Of a stretch of DNA of 64,000 nt, positions 1 to 7,612 are shown piece by piece (the first letter of the stretch is position 1; every line of letters starts with the position of its first letter). A model generated the notes under the pieces. The model was given only the letters and a program-made list of their open reading frames with translations. It was not told where the DNA came from and ran no database searches. A program made the position numbers and the translations under genes. This DNA comes from Bacteroides_D sp963546395 (GTDB taxonomy: Bacteria; Bacteroidota; Bacteroidia; Bacteroidales; CAJPTX01): assembly GCA_963546395.1 (NCBI GenBank), contig CAUUMS010000002.1, forward strand, positions 124,001 through 188,000, written 5' to 3'.

Positions 1-2
1 TC

Positions 3-233
3 GTGTCGCACAGCCGTATCCACGAGGATATTAGGCGCGAGAACGATAACCAGGATCAGGAGCAGAAGCGTTCGGCTAACGAGCAGACCAAGAATGCGGT
101 GCGCCGTCTGAATGCGAGCCAGGAGAAAACCACGCTAGGGGACATCTCTGAGCTGGCCGCTTTGCGCGAGAACATGGAAAAATCTGCGCAGGAAGGCAAC
201 GCTTCACAGGCTGCCCAGAACGAGGATAAGTAG
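3..233 (+). CDS. C-terminal part of an unidentified protein (5' partial)
   Basis: An open frame runs in from the window edge and stops at TAG 231-233. The visible 76 residues are hydrophilic and rich in Gln, Asn, Glu and Lys, with no membrane segment and no motif I recognise. They look like a disordered or coiled C-terminal tail. A GTG at position 3 could be read as a start, but the frame is open to the edge, so this is most likely the end of a longer gene. A strong terminator follows at 257-300, which supports it being the last gene of its transcript. Function unknown. Confidence 0.55.
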   Translation: MSHSRIHEDIRRENDNQDQEQKRSANEQTKNAVRRLNASQEKTTLGDISELAALRENMEKSAQEGNASQAAQNEDK

Positions 234-256
234 TTGATACAAAGCGGTGTATAAAG

Positions 257-300
257 AATCTCCTCCCCGTGACTCTCGGGTCGCGGAGAGGAGATTTTTC
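257..300 (+). terminator. Rho-independent terminator
   Basis: A 17-bp stem (257-273 with 280-296, two mismatches) with a 6-base loop is followed by a T run. It lies 24 bases after the stop of the first gene and ends that transcript before the STAS gene. Confidence 0.85.
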
Positions 301-407
301 TCCCTTATGAATGAAAATTTTCTGTAATCACGTATAACAGAAGGCTAGAGATTGGGAATCGCATGAGCAACTAACACAATGGGCTGGAGAGCCTGGCTGT
401 CGCAAGC

Positions 408-752
408 ATGGAAGCGAACGGTTACAGCGTGACGAGGGAGGCGGGCTATATGCGCATTTGCGTGCACCACGACAGGCTGGAGGAGTGGTTCGCCCCTAGG
501 TTGAAGTCAGAGCTGGTGGTGCTGACGGGTACTGGGGTGCGGAACGTGGTGCTGGATCTCAGCCCGTGCCAGTGGTGTAGCACCGCGGTGGTGGATGCGT
601 TGCTCGTGGGGAACCGGCTTTGTCGTAGCGCGGGAGGGCAGTTCATATTGACGGGGGTGTCTCCGAGCGTGGAGCGGATCATGAGTAGCCTGCGGGTGGA
701 TTCCCTCTTGGCGATAGCCTACAGCCAGGCGCAGGTGATGGCTCTCTTGTAG
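408..752 (+). CDS. STAS-domain protein (anti-sigma-factor-antagonist type)
   Basis: The 114-residue protein fits a single STAS domain: an N-terminal strand region, the VVLDLSPCQWCSTAVVDAL segment at about residues 47-65, then a helix and the FILTGVSP strand. STAS proteins act in partner-switching control of sigma factors or as small signalling switches. In SpoIIAA-type members the phosphorylated serine sits in a Asp-Ser-Ser-Gly motif. Here the matching place reads Cys-Ser-Thr-Ala, so the Asp and Gly are missing although hydroxyl residues remain. No anti-sigma kinase gene is nearby. It is followed by an XRE regulator and RNase Z on the same strand. The start is uncertain because there is no clear ribosome site; an internal ATG at 450 is possible. 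Confidence 0.7.
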   Translation: MEANGYSVTREAGYMRICVHHDRLEEWFAPRLKSELVVLTGTGVRNVVLDLSPCQWCSTAVVDALLVGNRLCRSAGGQFILTGVSPSVERIMSSLRVDSLLAIAYSQAQVMALL

Positions 753-835
753 CGAGTTGCGCCAGTGGCGGCGGTGCGGTGCAACGTGCCGTATTGCCAA
801 AGACCTAAAATCAACCAGACATAATCAGGAGTCGT

Positions 836-1312
836 ATGAAGATCAGTGAAATTGTCGCCTCGCAGCGTCGTCGTCTCGGCCTCAAGCAGTACGAGCTGGC
901 TGAGTTGACGGGCATTGCACCCTCGCAGATCTCTATCTTCGAGCGCGGGAGCAGTGGGATGGTGACGACCAACCTCGAGAAGGTGCTCGGGGCGTTGAAC
1001 CTGCATATCGTCCACGATAGGCAGAGCAAGCAGCTGGAGGTGGCCCGGGCCTGCGCTAAGGAACTCATTGCGCGGGACATGACAGATCTGCGCAGCGTCT
1101 CACGGGAAGAGATAGCGAACATCCTCGGCAATGACGACCTGTTGCTCCTGCCCGTGATTTCGGATGAGCTCTATCGTAAGTATACGCGGAGCGAGCTCGT
1201 GGATGAGACCAACACGTGGAATTACTTCCTGAAGCTCGTGCACGATTGCATTCTGGAGGAGAAGGATGCGATGTACCTCCAAAAGAGCTACGAATCGAGT
1301 CAGCCACTGTAG
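836..1312 (+). CDS. XRE-family transcriptional regulator
   Basis: This 158-residue protein starts with a helix-turn-helix of the Cro/C1 (XRE) type at about residues 5-55, with the typical LAELTGIAPSQISIFERG turn and recognition helix. The C-terminal 90 residues are acidic, helical and unassigned, and may dimerise or sense a ligand. AGGAG at about 826 fits the ATG at 836 well. It stands 83 bases after the STAS gene and 63 bases before rnz, and may be co-transcribed with both. Target genes cannot be told from the sequence. Confidence 0.85.
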   Translation: MKISEIVASQRRRLGLKQYELAELTGIAPSQISIFERGSSGMVTTNLEKVLGALNLHIVHDRQSKQLEVARACAKELIARDMTDLRSVSREEIANILGNDDLLLLPVISDELYRKYTRSELVDETNTWNYFLKLVHDCILEEKDAMYLQKSYESSQPL

Positions 1313-1375
1313 GGCTGACTCGGGGTGTGGGGCTCGGTACGGGAGAGTGTATTCCGATAGGGGAGGGATTGGCCC

Positions 1376-2296
1376 ATGCCGCTCGATGTGGTGATACTCG
1401 GGAGTGGGAGTGCGAAGCCTAGCGCAACGCGTTGCCCGTCGGCGCATGCGGTGGTGCACAATCGGCATCTGTTCCTGGTGGACTGCGGTGAGGGTACCCA
1501 GATGCAGATGTGCAAGTGCGGACTAGCCATTGAGAATGTCCGTGCGGTGTTTCTCACCCACCTCCATGCGGATCACGTGCTGGGCATCTTCGGGCTGTTG
1601 GCCTCCCTGAGCATGTCGGGGCGCCGAGAAGACTTGGATGTCTACGCGCATGCGAGCTTTCAGCCTATACTCGAGCAGAACGTGCGCTTCTTCATCGTGC
1701 ACATGAATTTTCAAGTCCGTTTCCATGCCTTCGACCCCGAGCAGAATGCGTGCGTGTACGAGGATCGGCACTTGACAGTGAGCACGATACCGCTACGGCA
1801 TCGTGTGCCCACGGCGGGATTTCTGTTTCAGGAGAAGCCATTCCCGCCCAACATATGGCCTGAGGCTATAGCACGTCACCGTTTGGGGTTGGCGGAAATA
1901 GCGAGCCTAAAGGCGGGTCATGACGTGGAGCGTGAGAGCGGGGAGGTGATATACGCTCGGGAGGTGCTGTATCAGAAACGCCATCCGGTGGCTTATGCCT
2001 ACCTGAGCGATACCCTGTACAGTGAGCGAGCGGCATCCATGGTGCAGGGTGTGGATCTCCTGTATCACGAGGCAACCTACATGCACGAGTTGCTGCCGTT
2101 GGCCCGACAGACGGGGCATTCCACGGCCCTACAGGCTGGGCAGTTCGCCGCGTTGGCCCACGTGGGTAAACTCATCATAGGCCATTACTCGGCACGCTAT
2201 TCCAATGTGCATCCCCTGCTAGCCGAGGCCCGCTCGGCATTCCCTAACGTAGTACTCGCCCGTGAGGGTGAGGCGCACCGTGTTGCCTGCCACTAG
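1376..2296 (+). CDS. rnz: ribonuclease Z
   Basis: RNase Z is the zinc-dependent endonuclease that trims the 3' ends of tRNA precursors. The 306-residue length matches the short RNase Z form. The metallo-beta-lactamase signature is present as THLHADH at about residues 61-67; most family members have Gly where this one has Ala. Further metal ligands appear in YLSDT, HEATY and the GHYSARY region near the C-terminus. A purine-rich GGGAGGG precedes the ATG. In other Bacteroidota rnz is also found beside a STAS gene, as here. The stop is followed by about 600 bases without a gene. Confidence 0.93.
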   Translation: MPLDVVILGSGSAKPSATRCPSAHAVVHNRHLFLVDCGEGTQMQMCKCGLAIENVRAVFLTHLHADHVLGIFGLLASLSMSGRREDLDVYAHASFQPILEQNVRFFIVHMNFQVRFHAFDPEQNACVYEDRHLTVSTIPLRHRVPTAGFLFQEKPFPPNIWPEAIARHRLGLAEIASLKAGHDVERESGEVIYAREVLYQKRHPVAYAYLSDTLYSERAASMVQGVDLLYHEATYMHELLPLARQTGHSTALQAGQFAALAHVGKLIIGHYSARYSNVHPLLAEARSAFPNVVLAREGEAHRVACH

Positions 2297-2890
2297 CTGC
2301 GGGGGCTTACTGGTTATGGCCATTGAATGATACTCCCCGGGATGAGGAGCTTGTGGTCTGTGCCAGTGCGCCGTTGTCGTCATGGTGCTGACTGAGGCCT
2401 GGGGAGCTAATTGCCGTGTGGTATGTAGAGCCCGAGTTGGAGCGGGTACCTCTGCGGTGAGCCCTGGGCGATATGGCCACGGGATGATGGTACAGGGCTA
2501 CGCAGGAGTGTGGTGAGTACCAGGTGCCCTGAGGTGTGGTAGGTGAGCCGCTACCCTACGGTTGTTGACGTGTCGCCGTGCACCGTATATGTCACCGGTG
2601 CTAGTTTGAGTGCTACGGCCTACCAGAGCTGAGCGTGCAGGCAGTAAGCGTAAGGTGCTATCCTCTATTTTGGTGAAAGCGCATCACTTCTCGTGGTGGT
2701 GAGGCTATGGCTTATTGCTGTTGGTGAGTTTTGAGGATGTGAATTCGCATTGAATCCGTATAAATTGCCATGCAAAATGTCGGGTGAAATGGTCGACCCG
2801 TCCGCATGGAATGCGCTGATAAATCGGCAATTACAAGGGTATGAGTGTTAATGTACGCTAATGATTCACTCGTGCGGTTTATCGCCAATT
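2297..2890. other. gene-free stretch between rnz and ferredoxin
   Basis: All frames are broken by stops and no gene remnant could be recognised by eye. No tRNA, tmRNA or RNase P signature was seen. The only ordered part is a set of nested inverted repeats at 2763-2832, listed separately. The length is unusual for this compact region. Confidence 0.6.
2763..2832. other. nested inverted repeats, possible structured RNA or binding site
   Basis: Three pairs can be read. AATTGCC (2763-2769) matches GGCAATT (2826-2832). CCATGC (2768-2773) matches GCATGG (2804-2809). CGGGT (2781-2785) matches ACCCG (2796-2800). The second and third pairs nest into one stem with an internal loop; the outer pair overlaps the second by two bases, so the two would compete. 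There is no open frame. Whether it is transcribed is unknown. Confidence 0.3.
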
Positions 2891-2922
2891 TTTGTGAGTT
2901 GCTAGGTTGAGCGGTACTTTTG
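2891..2922 (+). promoter_or_regulatory. Bacteroidota-type promoter of the ferredoxin gene
   Basis: TTTG at 2891-2894 and TACTTTTG at 2915-2922 are separated by 20 bases. This matches the published Bacteroidota consensus of a -33 TTTG and a -7 TAnnTTTG. Transcription would begin near 2929, about 50 bases before the ferredoxin ATG. Confidence 0.7.
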
Positions 2923-2931
2923 TCATGGCAA

Positions 2932-2949
2932 CGGCAGGGAAACCTGCCG
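2932..2949 (+). promoter_or_regulatory. leader hairpin with GAAA tetraloop
   Basis: CGGCAGG (2932-2938) and CCTGCCG (2943-2949) form a perfect 7-bp stem closed by GAAA, a stable GNRA loop. It would lie at the very 5' end of the ferredoxin mRNA, where such hairpins can protect transcripts from decay. No T run follows, so it is not a terminator. Confidence 0.5.
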
Positions 2950-2981
2950 GGTCGTAACCCTAATCATTCGGAGGAGAAGCC

Positions 2982-3152
2982 ATGGCATACGTAATTTCTG
3001 AGGACTGCGTCGCTTGCGGTTCATGCATTTCACAGTGCCCGGTGGAGGCAATCAGTGAGGGTGGGATCTACAGCATTGACTCCGGCTCGTGCACGGAGTG
3101 CGGTAACTGCTCAGAGGCTTGCCCCACGGGGGCCATCAGCCTGCCCCGGTAG
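2982..3152 (+). CDS. 2[4Fe-4S] ferredoxin
   Basis: This short gene codes for a 56-residue clostridial-type ferredoxin, a soluble low-potential electron carrier. Two cluster motifs of the form CxxCxxCxxxCP are visible: CVACGSCISQCP near residues 9-20 and CTECGNCSEACP near residues 36-47. The two halves are internally repeated, as is usual for the family. GAGGAG at 2971-2976 is one of the clearest ribosome sites in the window and fixes the start. It has its own promoter at 2891-2922 and a terminator at 3174-3211, so it is a single-gene transcript. Likely partners are pyruvate or 2-oxoacid:ferredoxin oxidoreductases of anaerobic metabolism; none lies in the window. Confidence 0.95.
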   Translation: MAYVISEDCVACGSCISQCPVEAISEGGIYSIDSGSCTECGNCSEACPTGAISLPR

Positions 3153-3173
3153 TTCGTTTGGGGTGTGAATTTG

Positions 3174-3211
3174 AAAGCAGGGCGGGGTAAAATCTCGTCC
3201 TGCTTTATTTT
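3174..3211 (+). terminator. Rho-independent terminator of ferredoxin gene
   Basis: AAAGCAGG at 3174-3181 pairs with CCTGCTTT at 3199-3206, and the stem extends by G-U wobble pairs over about 13 positions. An ATTTTA tract follows. Apart from this and the promoter box at 3482, the 363 bases between ferredoxin and the next gene (3153-3515) hold nothing I recognise. An 81-codon frame at 3165-3410 begins inside the terminator and is judged spurious. Confidence 0.75.
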
Positions 3212-3481
3212 ACCCCTACGGAATATCAGATATTACTGTAGCGCACCTGACGAATTGCTACCGTGGGTCCTGCATTGTGAGGATCCGCTTTCACGGGCAA
3301 TGGCCTATGCAACACGTGGATATGGGCTGTTGGTAGAGGGTGTTGAAGGGATACACGGGAATTCGTGGATCGTGCTATATTCCGCAACTTCAAATGTGGT
3401 TATCGTGTAGCCACATTATACTGGCGTGCCGCCAATGCGGGCTCAACACCTGTACCCCGTGCTTTTTAATGGGATTTACCG

Positions 3482-3489
3482 TATCTTTG
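3482..3489 (+). promoter_or_regulatory. -7 box of the prolyl oligopeptidase gene
   Basis: TATCTTTG matches TAnnTTTG. Transcription would start near 3496, about 20 bases before the ATG at 3516. A clear TTTG at the -33 spacing is absent; only a T run is near. Confidence 0.5.
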
Positions 3490-3515
3490 CAAAGATTTAG
3501 CACTCGGCTGAACTG

Positions 3516-5645
3516 ATGAAGGGACTCGCATTGATGATATTGGGTTCAGTAGCGTTGACATTTTTGAACGCTTGCAGCGACGCAATTCAATACCCTGAGA
3601 CGGCGAAGGGGAACGATTCCGACGACTACTTCGGCACGCTGGTGCCCGACCCGTATCGCTGGCTGGAGAATGACACAGCGGCTGACGTGAAGGCCTGGGT
3701 GCAGGCGGAGAATGCGGTCACAGATGCCTACTTGAGTCGTATCCCTTTCCGGGGTGCTTTGCAGGCTCGCCTGGAGCAATTGCTGAATTACGACACCGAA
3801 ACCCCACCATTCTATGCGGGCAAGTATTTCCTGTTCTACCGCAAGACAGGCCTGAGCAACCAGAGCGTCCTATACATACAAGACTCCCTGAAGGGCGAGC
3901 CGCGTGTACTGCTCGATCCGAATACCCTGTCAGCCGACGGTACTGTCGCTTTGGGTGGGGTATCAATCTCTCGGGACTCGCGCTACATGGCATATGCGAT
4001 TGCCGACGGTGGTTCCGATTGGCGTACGATCCATGTGATGGAGATCGAGTCTGGGCGTGTGCTGGATGATCAGATCCGTTGGGTGAAGTTCTCCTCCATG
4101 GCGTGGCAAGGGGATGGATTCTATTACAGCTGCTACGATGCCCCAGAGGAGGGGAAGGAGCTGAGTACGAAGAACCAGTACCACAAGGTTTACTATCACC
4201 AGCTAGGCACCCCGCAGAGCAGTGACCGACTCGTGTTTGAGAATCGGGAGCACCCGCTGCGTAACTTCTCGGCCCAGACCACGAAGGATGAGCAGTTCCT
4301 CATTATCAGCGAGACCGAGAGCACCGATGGTAATGCCCTTTACCTGCGTGATCTTCAGCGTGGGAGCGATTTCGTGCAGCTGGCGGAAGGCTTCGATTAC
4401 GATTTCTCTGTGGTGGGCAATCAGGGGCGTAACCTCTTCGTGCTGACGAATTACAAGGCTCCGAAGTACAGGCTCGTGCGCATTGATGTCGATCGGGCTG
4501 ATACTGCCAATTGGGTAGATATCGTCCCCGAGAGTGACAATGTACTAACGGATTGCGTGCTTGCTGGCGGCAAAGTCGTTGCTACGCACATGGCTGATGC
4601 GGCTAGCCGCATGGCCCTGTATCCGCTGGATCCGACAGATAGCACGGCGAGTGTCACGGCACTTGATCTTGGTGTCCTGGGGACTGTAGGATCTATCTCA
4701 GGCGAGATTGACAAGGACGATATCTTCTTCTCCTACACGTCGTTTATCGTGCCGAGCGTGGTGTACCGTCTCAACGTGAATACGGGTGAGAAGAGCGACT
4801 TCTTCTATCCCACGTTTGATTTTGACTTCTCTAAGTACAAGGTCGAGCAGGTGTTCTACGCCAGCAAAGACGGGACTCGGGTGCCCATGTTCCTGGTTTA
4901 CCGGGGCGATATCGAGCGGAATGGGAAGAATCCTACGTTGCTGTATGGGTACGGTGGTTTCAACATCAGCTTGACGCCTTGGTTTAGCGCAGCGCGCCTG
5001 GCATGGCTAGAGCAAGGAGGTGTGTATGCGATTGCCAACCTCCGTGGCGGTGGAGAGTACGGGGAGGCATGGCATGAGGCTGGCACTAAGTTGCGCAAAC
5101 AGAATGTATTTGACGATTGCATCGCCGCAGCCGAGTATTTGATAGCGGAAAAGATTACCTCGCCAGCTTACCTAGCTGTGCAGGGTGGCTCGAATGGCGG
5201 GCTGCTCGTGGGAGCTGTCGTGAACCAACGTCCGGATCTCTTTGCCGTGGCCATTCCGCAGGTTGGGGTCATGGATATGCTCCGCTACCAGCATTTCACC
5301 ATTGGGTGGGCTTGGGCCGGCGATTACGGCACGAGCGATGACCAGCAGTATTTCGAGACGCTTTACGGTTACTCCCCGCTGCACAACATAAGGCAGGGCG
5401 ACTATCCGGCAATTCTCGTCACGACGGCCGATCACGATGATCGGGTGGTGCCGGCCCATTCGTTCAAGTACATTGCCACGTTGCAGGAGAAGCTGCCGGG
5501 TGGTAAGCCCAAGCTGATTCGCATAGAGACCCGTGCGGGACATGGAGCGGGAAAGCCTACGGCCCTGGCGATTGCCGAGATCGCCGACATCTATGCTTTT
5601 GCGTGGTACAACATGGGCGTGGAGCCGAAATATGAGTCGCGATGA
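3516..5645 (+). CDS. prolyl oligopeptidase (family S9A) lipoprotein
   Basis: A serine peptidase that cleaves after proline in oligopeptides, fitting the peptide-based nutrition of Porphyromonas relatives. The 709-residue length equals the family norm plus a signal. The N-terminus carries a lipoprotein signal ending in LNAC (Cys at residue 20), so the enzyme should be anchored in the envelope. The middle is the seven-bladed propeller. The catalytic domain shows GGSNGG with nucleophile Ser559, DHDDRVVP at 639-646 holding the acid Asp, and GHGAG with His676. The order and spacing match porcine prolyl oligopeptidase. The gene is alone between its own -7 box and the next lipoprotein gene, 133 bases downstream. 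No Shine-Dalgarno is seen, which is common in this phylum. Confidence 0.93.
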   Translation: MKGLALMILGSVALTFLNACSDAIQYPETAKGNDSDDYFGTLVPDPYRWLENDTAADVKAWVQAENAVTDAYLSRIPFRGALQARLEQLLNYDTETPPFYAGKYFLFYRKTGLSNQSVLYIQDSLKGEPRVLLDPNTLSADGTVALGGVSISRDSRYMAYAIADGGSDWRTIHVMEIESGRVLDDQIRWVKFSSMAWQGDGFYYSCYDAPEEGKELSTKNQYHKVYYHQLGTPQSSDRLVFENREHPLRNFSAQTTKDEQFLIISETESTDGNALYLRDLQRGSDFVQLAEGFDYDFSVVGNQGRNLFVLTNYKAPKYRLVRIDVDRADTANWVDIVPESDNVLTDCVLAGGKVVATHMADAASRMALYPLDPTDSTASVTALDLGVLGTVGSISGEIDKDDIFFSYTSFIVPSVVYRLNVNTGEKSDFFYPTFDFDFSKYKVEQVFYASKDGTRVPMFLVYRGDIERNGKNPTLLYGYGGFNISLTPWFSAARLAWLEQGGVYAIANLRGGGEYGEAWHEAGTKLRKQNVFDDCIAAAEYLIAEKITSPAYLAVQGGSNGGLLVGAVVNQRPDLFAVAIPQVGVMDMLRYQHFTIGWAWAGDYGTSDDQQYFETLYGYSPLHNIRQGDYPAILVTTADHDDRVVPAHSFKYIATLQEKLPGGKPKLIRIETRAGHGAGKPTALAIAEIADIYAFAWYNMGVEPKYESR

Positions 5646-5778
5646 TGGCCCTTGCGGCGTGTGTGTGATTGCATTAGCATGTCTGGTTTCGCATGATGCC
5701 CTCAGCGGGTGCCTTGCGTGAGTGAGTGGTGTGAGATTTCCACTTTTGGTCAGTACAAAATAAAATAACTAACGCGCG

Positions 5779-7500
5779 ATGAAGAAGCTCAGAATCTCGA
5801 TGCTCGCCTTGGTCGTTGCCGGTGCAGCAATGATCGTTGGCTGCAATAGCCCGGAGAAGATGAAGGACGTGCCCCAGGAAGCCCTGCCGAAGTTGGATCC
5901 CAATCCGCTCGTGCTCGTAGGGACAACCGTCAAGGGTACTATCACGGGCAAGTTCCCGCCCAAGTACTTCAACAAGAAGGCTAAGCTTGAGCTCACCCCT
6001 GTGATTGTGTACGATGGTGGCGAGCTGGTTCTCCCCTCCAACACCTACCAGGGTGAGTCGGTTACGGACAACTACTCCGTGATCAGCCACGACCTCGGTG
6101 GGGCCTACACCACGAAGGAATTCTCGTTCGAGTACAAGCCGGAGATGATGCGCTCGAATGTTGAGCTTCGTCTCACCCTCTCGTACAAGGACAAGAAGGT
6201 GCCCTTCGATGTTCCTTACAAGGTAGGCGTGGGGATCAACGTCACCCAGAACTTGGCTGAACTGGAGGCGAGGCCGTTGCTGCTGCCCCACAACTTCACA
6301 CGTGATCGTGAATCCTCGGCCGAGGCACAGATCAACTTCGCCATCCAGCGTTCCGACCTGCGTGCCGGTGAGCTGACGAAGGAGGATGTGATGAAGCTTT
6401 CGCAGACCATCAAGGAGCTCGGGACGAATGGGAAAGAGGCGTTGACCTCCATCTCGATTCGTTCGTACGCCTCGCCTGATGGCCCGGTAGATCTGAATGA
6501 AAACCTTTCCAAGGGCCGTGGTAAGACCGCTCAGGATTGGCTATCCAAGACCCTGCGCAAGAGCAAGCTCACCGATGATGTGATCAAGATCGATGAGCAG
6601 TCCACCGACTGGGAAGGCTTTAAGTCGATGGTAGAATCCTCCAACATCGAGGACAAGGAGCTGATACTGCGTGTGCTCTCTATGTACTCCGATCCTGACG
6701 TCCGCAACCGCGAAATGCACAACCTGGGCAAGGTGTTCCAGGTGATCGCCGAGGAGATCCTTCCGAAGCTTCGTCGCTCCAAGATGGTAGCCTCTATTGC
6801 CGTCAAGGGTCGTACGGATGAGGAGATCAAGGCTATCGTGGATGCGGGCGATATCGCAACGCTTGGCATCAACGAGGCTCTCTACGCTGTGACCATGTAC
6901 CCCGACCTCGACAAAAAGGCTGAGCTTTACTTCAAGGTCAGCGAGATGGAAGGAGCGAGCAACGATGTTCGCGTGCTCAACAACCTCGCTTGCATCTACC
7001 TGATGCAAGGTCGTGATATTCCTGCCAAGGATCTTCTCGACCGCGCAGCTGCCATTGAGGCTACCAACGCCGTCGTTCTCAACAACCTCGGTGTAGTCGA
7101 AATGCAGGGTGGGCGTCCGGCAGAAGCTGAGAAGCTCTTCGTGCGTGCCACTGAGGCTGGCCCCATCGTGAAGGCTAACCTGGGTGCCTGCGCTATCCTG
7201 AAGGGTGAGTGGAAGGCCGCCGTAGAGTATCTGCAAGGTTCCAACACGTTCAACCAGGGTCTGGCTCTCCTCCTTGTAGAGCGTTACGATGCTGCCACGA
7301 ACATCTTCAACGAGGTGAAGTCGGCTCGCTCGTACTACGGCCTGGCGATTATCGGTGCCCGCAATGGGGATGAGAAGGCTGTGCTCGACAACCTGCGTAC
7401 GGCCATCTCCATGGAATCCAAGCTGAAGGCCCGTGCCGCGAAGGATGTGGAATTCTTGAAGTTTGCGCAGAACGAAGCCTTCGTCGCCCTGACGAAGTAG
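5779..7500 (+). CDS. OmpA-like/TPR lipoprotein
   Basis: The 573-residue protein has a lipoprotein signal with IVGC (Cys22). Residues about 45-170 are beta-rich and unassigned. Around residues 222-265 there is an OmpA-like stretch (SIRSYASPDGP, then an Asn-Leu-Ser-Lys-Gly-Arg run), which in related proteins touches peptidoglycan. The C-terminal part from about 370 is helical, with repeated NNLACIYLMQG and NNLGVVEMQGG units typical of tetratricopeptide repeats. This combination is common in Bacteroidota surface lipoproteins, but no exact function is known to me. Codon use is strongly biased toward a small codon set, suggesting high expression (inference). It ends in a strong terminator facing recJ. 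Confidence 0.75.
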   Translation: MKKLRISMLALVVAGAAMIVGCNSPEKMKDVPQEALPKLDPNPLVLVGTTVKGTITGKFPPKYFNKKAKLELTPVIVYDGGELVLPSNTYQGESVTDNYSVISHDLGGAYTTKEFSFEYKPEMMRSNVELRLTLSYKDKKVPFDVPYKVGVGINVTQNLAELEARPLLLPHNFTRDRESSAEAQINFAIQRSDLRAGELTKEDVMKLSQTIKELGTNGKEALTSISIRSYASPDGPVDLNENLSKGRGKTAQDWLSKTLRKSKLTDDVIKIDEQSTDWEGFKSMVESSNIEDKELILRVLSMYSDPDVRNREMHNLGKVFQVIAEEILPKLRRSKMVASIAVKGRTDEEIKAIVDAGDIATLGINEALYAVTMYPDLDKKAELYFKVSEMEGASNDVRVLNNLACIYLMQGRDIPAKDLLDRAAAIEATNAVVLNNLGVVEMQGGRPAEAEKLFVRATEAGPIVKANLGACAILKGEWKAAVEYLQGSNTFNQGLALLLVERYDAATNIFNEVKSARSYYGLAIIGARNGDEKAVLDNLRTAISMESKLKARAAKDVEFLKFAQNEAFVALTK

Positions 7501-7523
7501 CCTGATTAACCAGAGATATAATG

Positions 7524-7555
7524 AAGGGGAGTGGCCAATGGCCACTCCCCTTTTT
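7524..7555. terminator. terminator between the lipoprotein gene and recJ
   Basis: AAGGGGAGTGGCC (7524-7536) and its exact complement (7540-7552) flank a 3-base loop, followed by a run of T. The A pair on the left side gives only a short T run on the other strand, so it works best for the + transcript but may also help stop recJ. Confidence 0.9.
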
Positions 7556-7612
7556 GCTATCACTACCACGAGCGGACCCCTGTGGAGCCCACATGGATGC
7601 TGTGAGGTGGTG

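Noticed and set aside
3165..3410. 81-codon frame after ferredoxin
   Set aside because: It starts inside the ferredoxin terminator, has no ribosome site and no protein features.
6541..7569. 342-codon frame antisense to the OmpA/TPR lipoprotein
   Set aside because: The sense gene has a lipoprotein signal, TPRs and biased codon use; the antisense frame has none.
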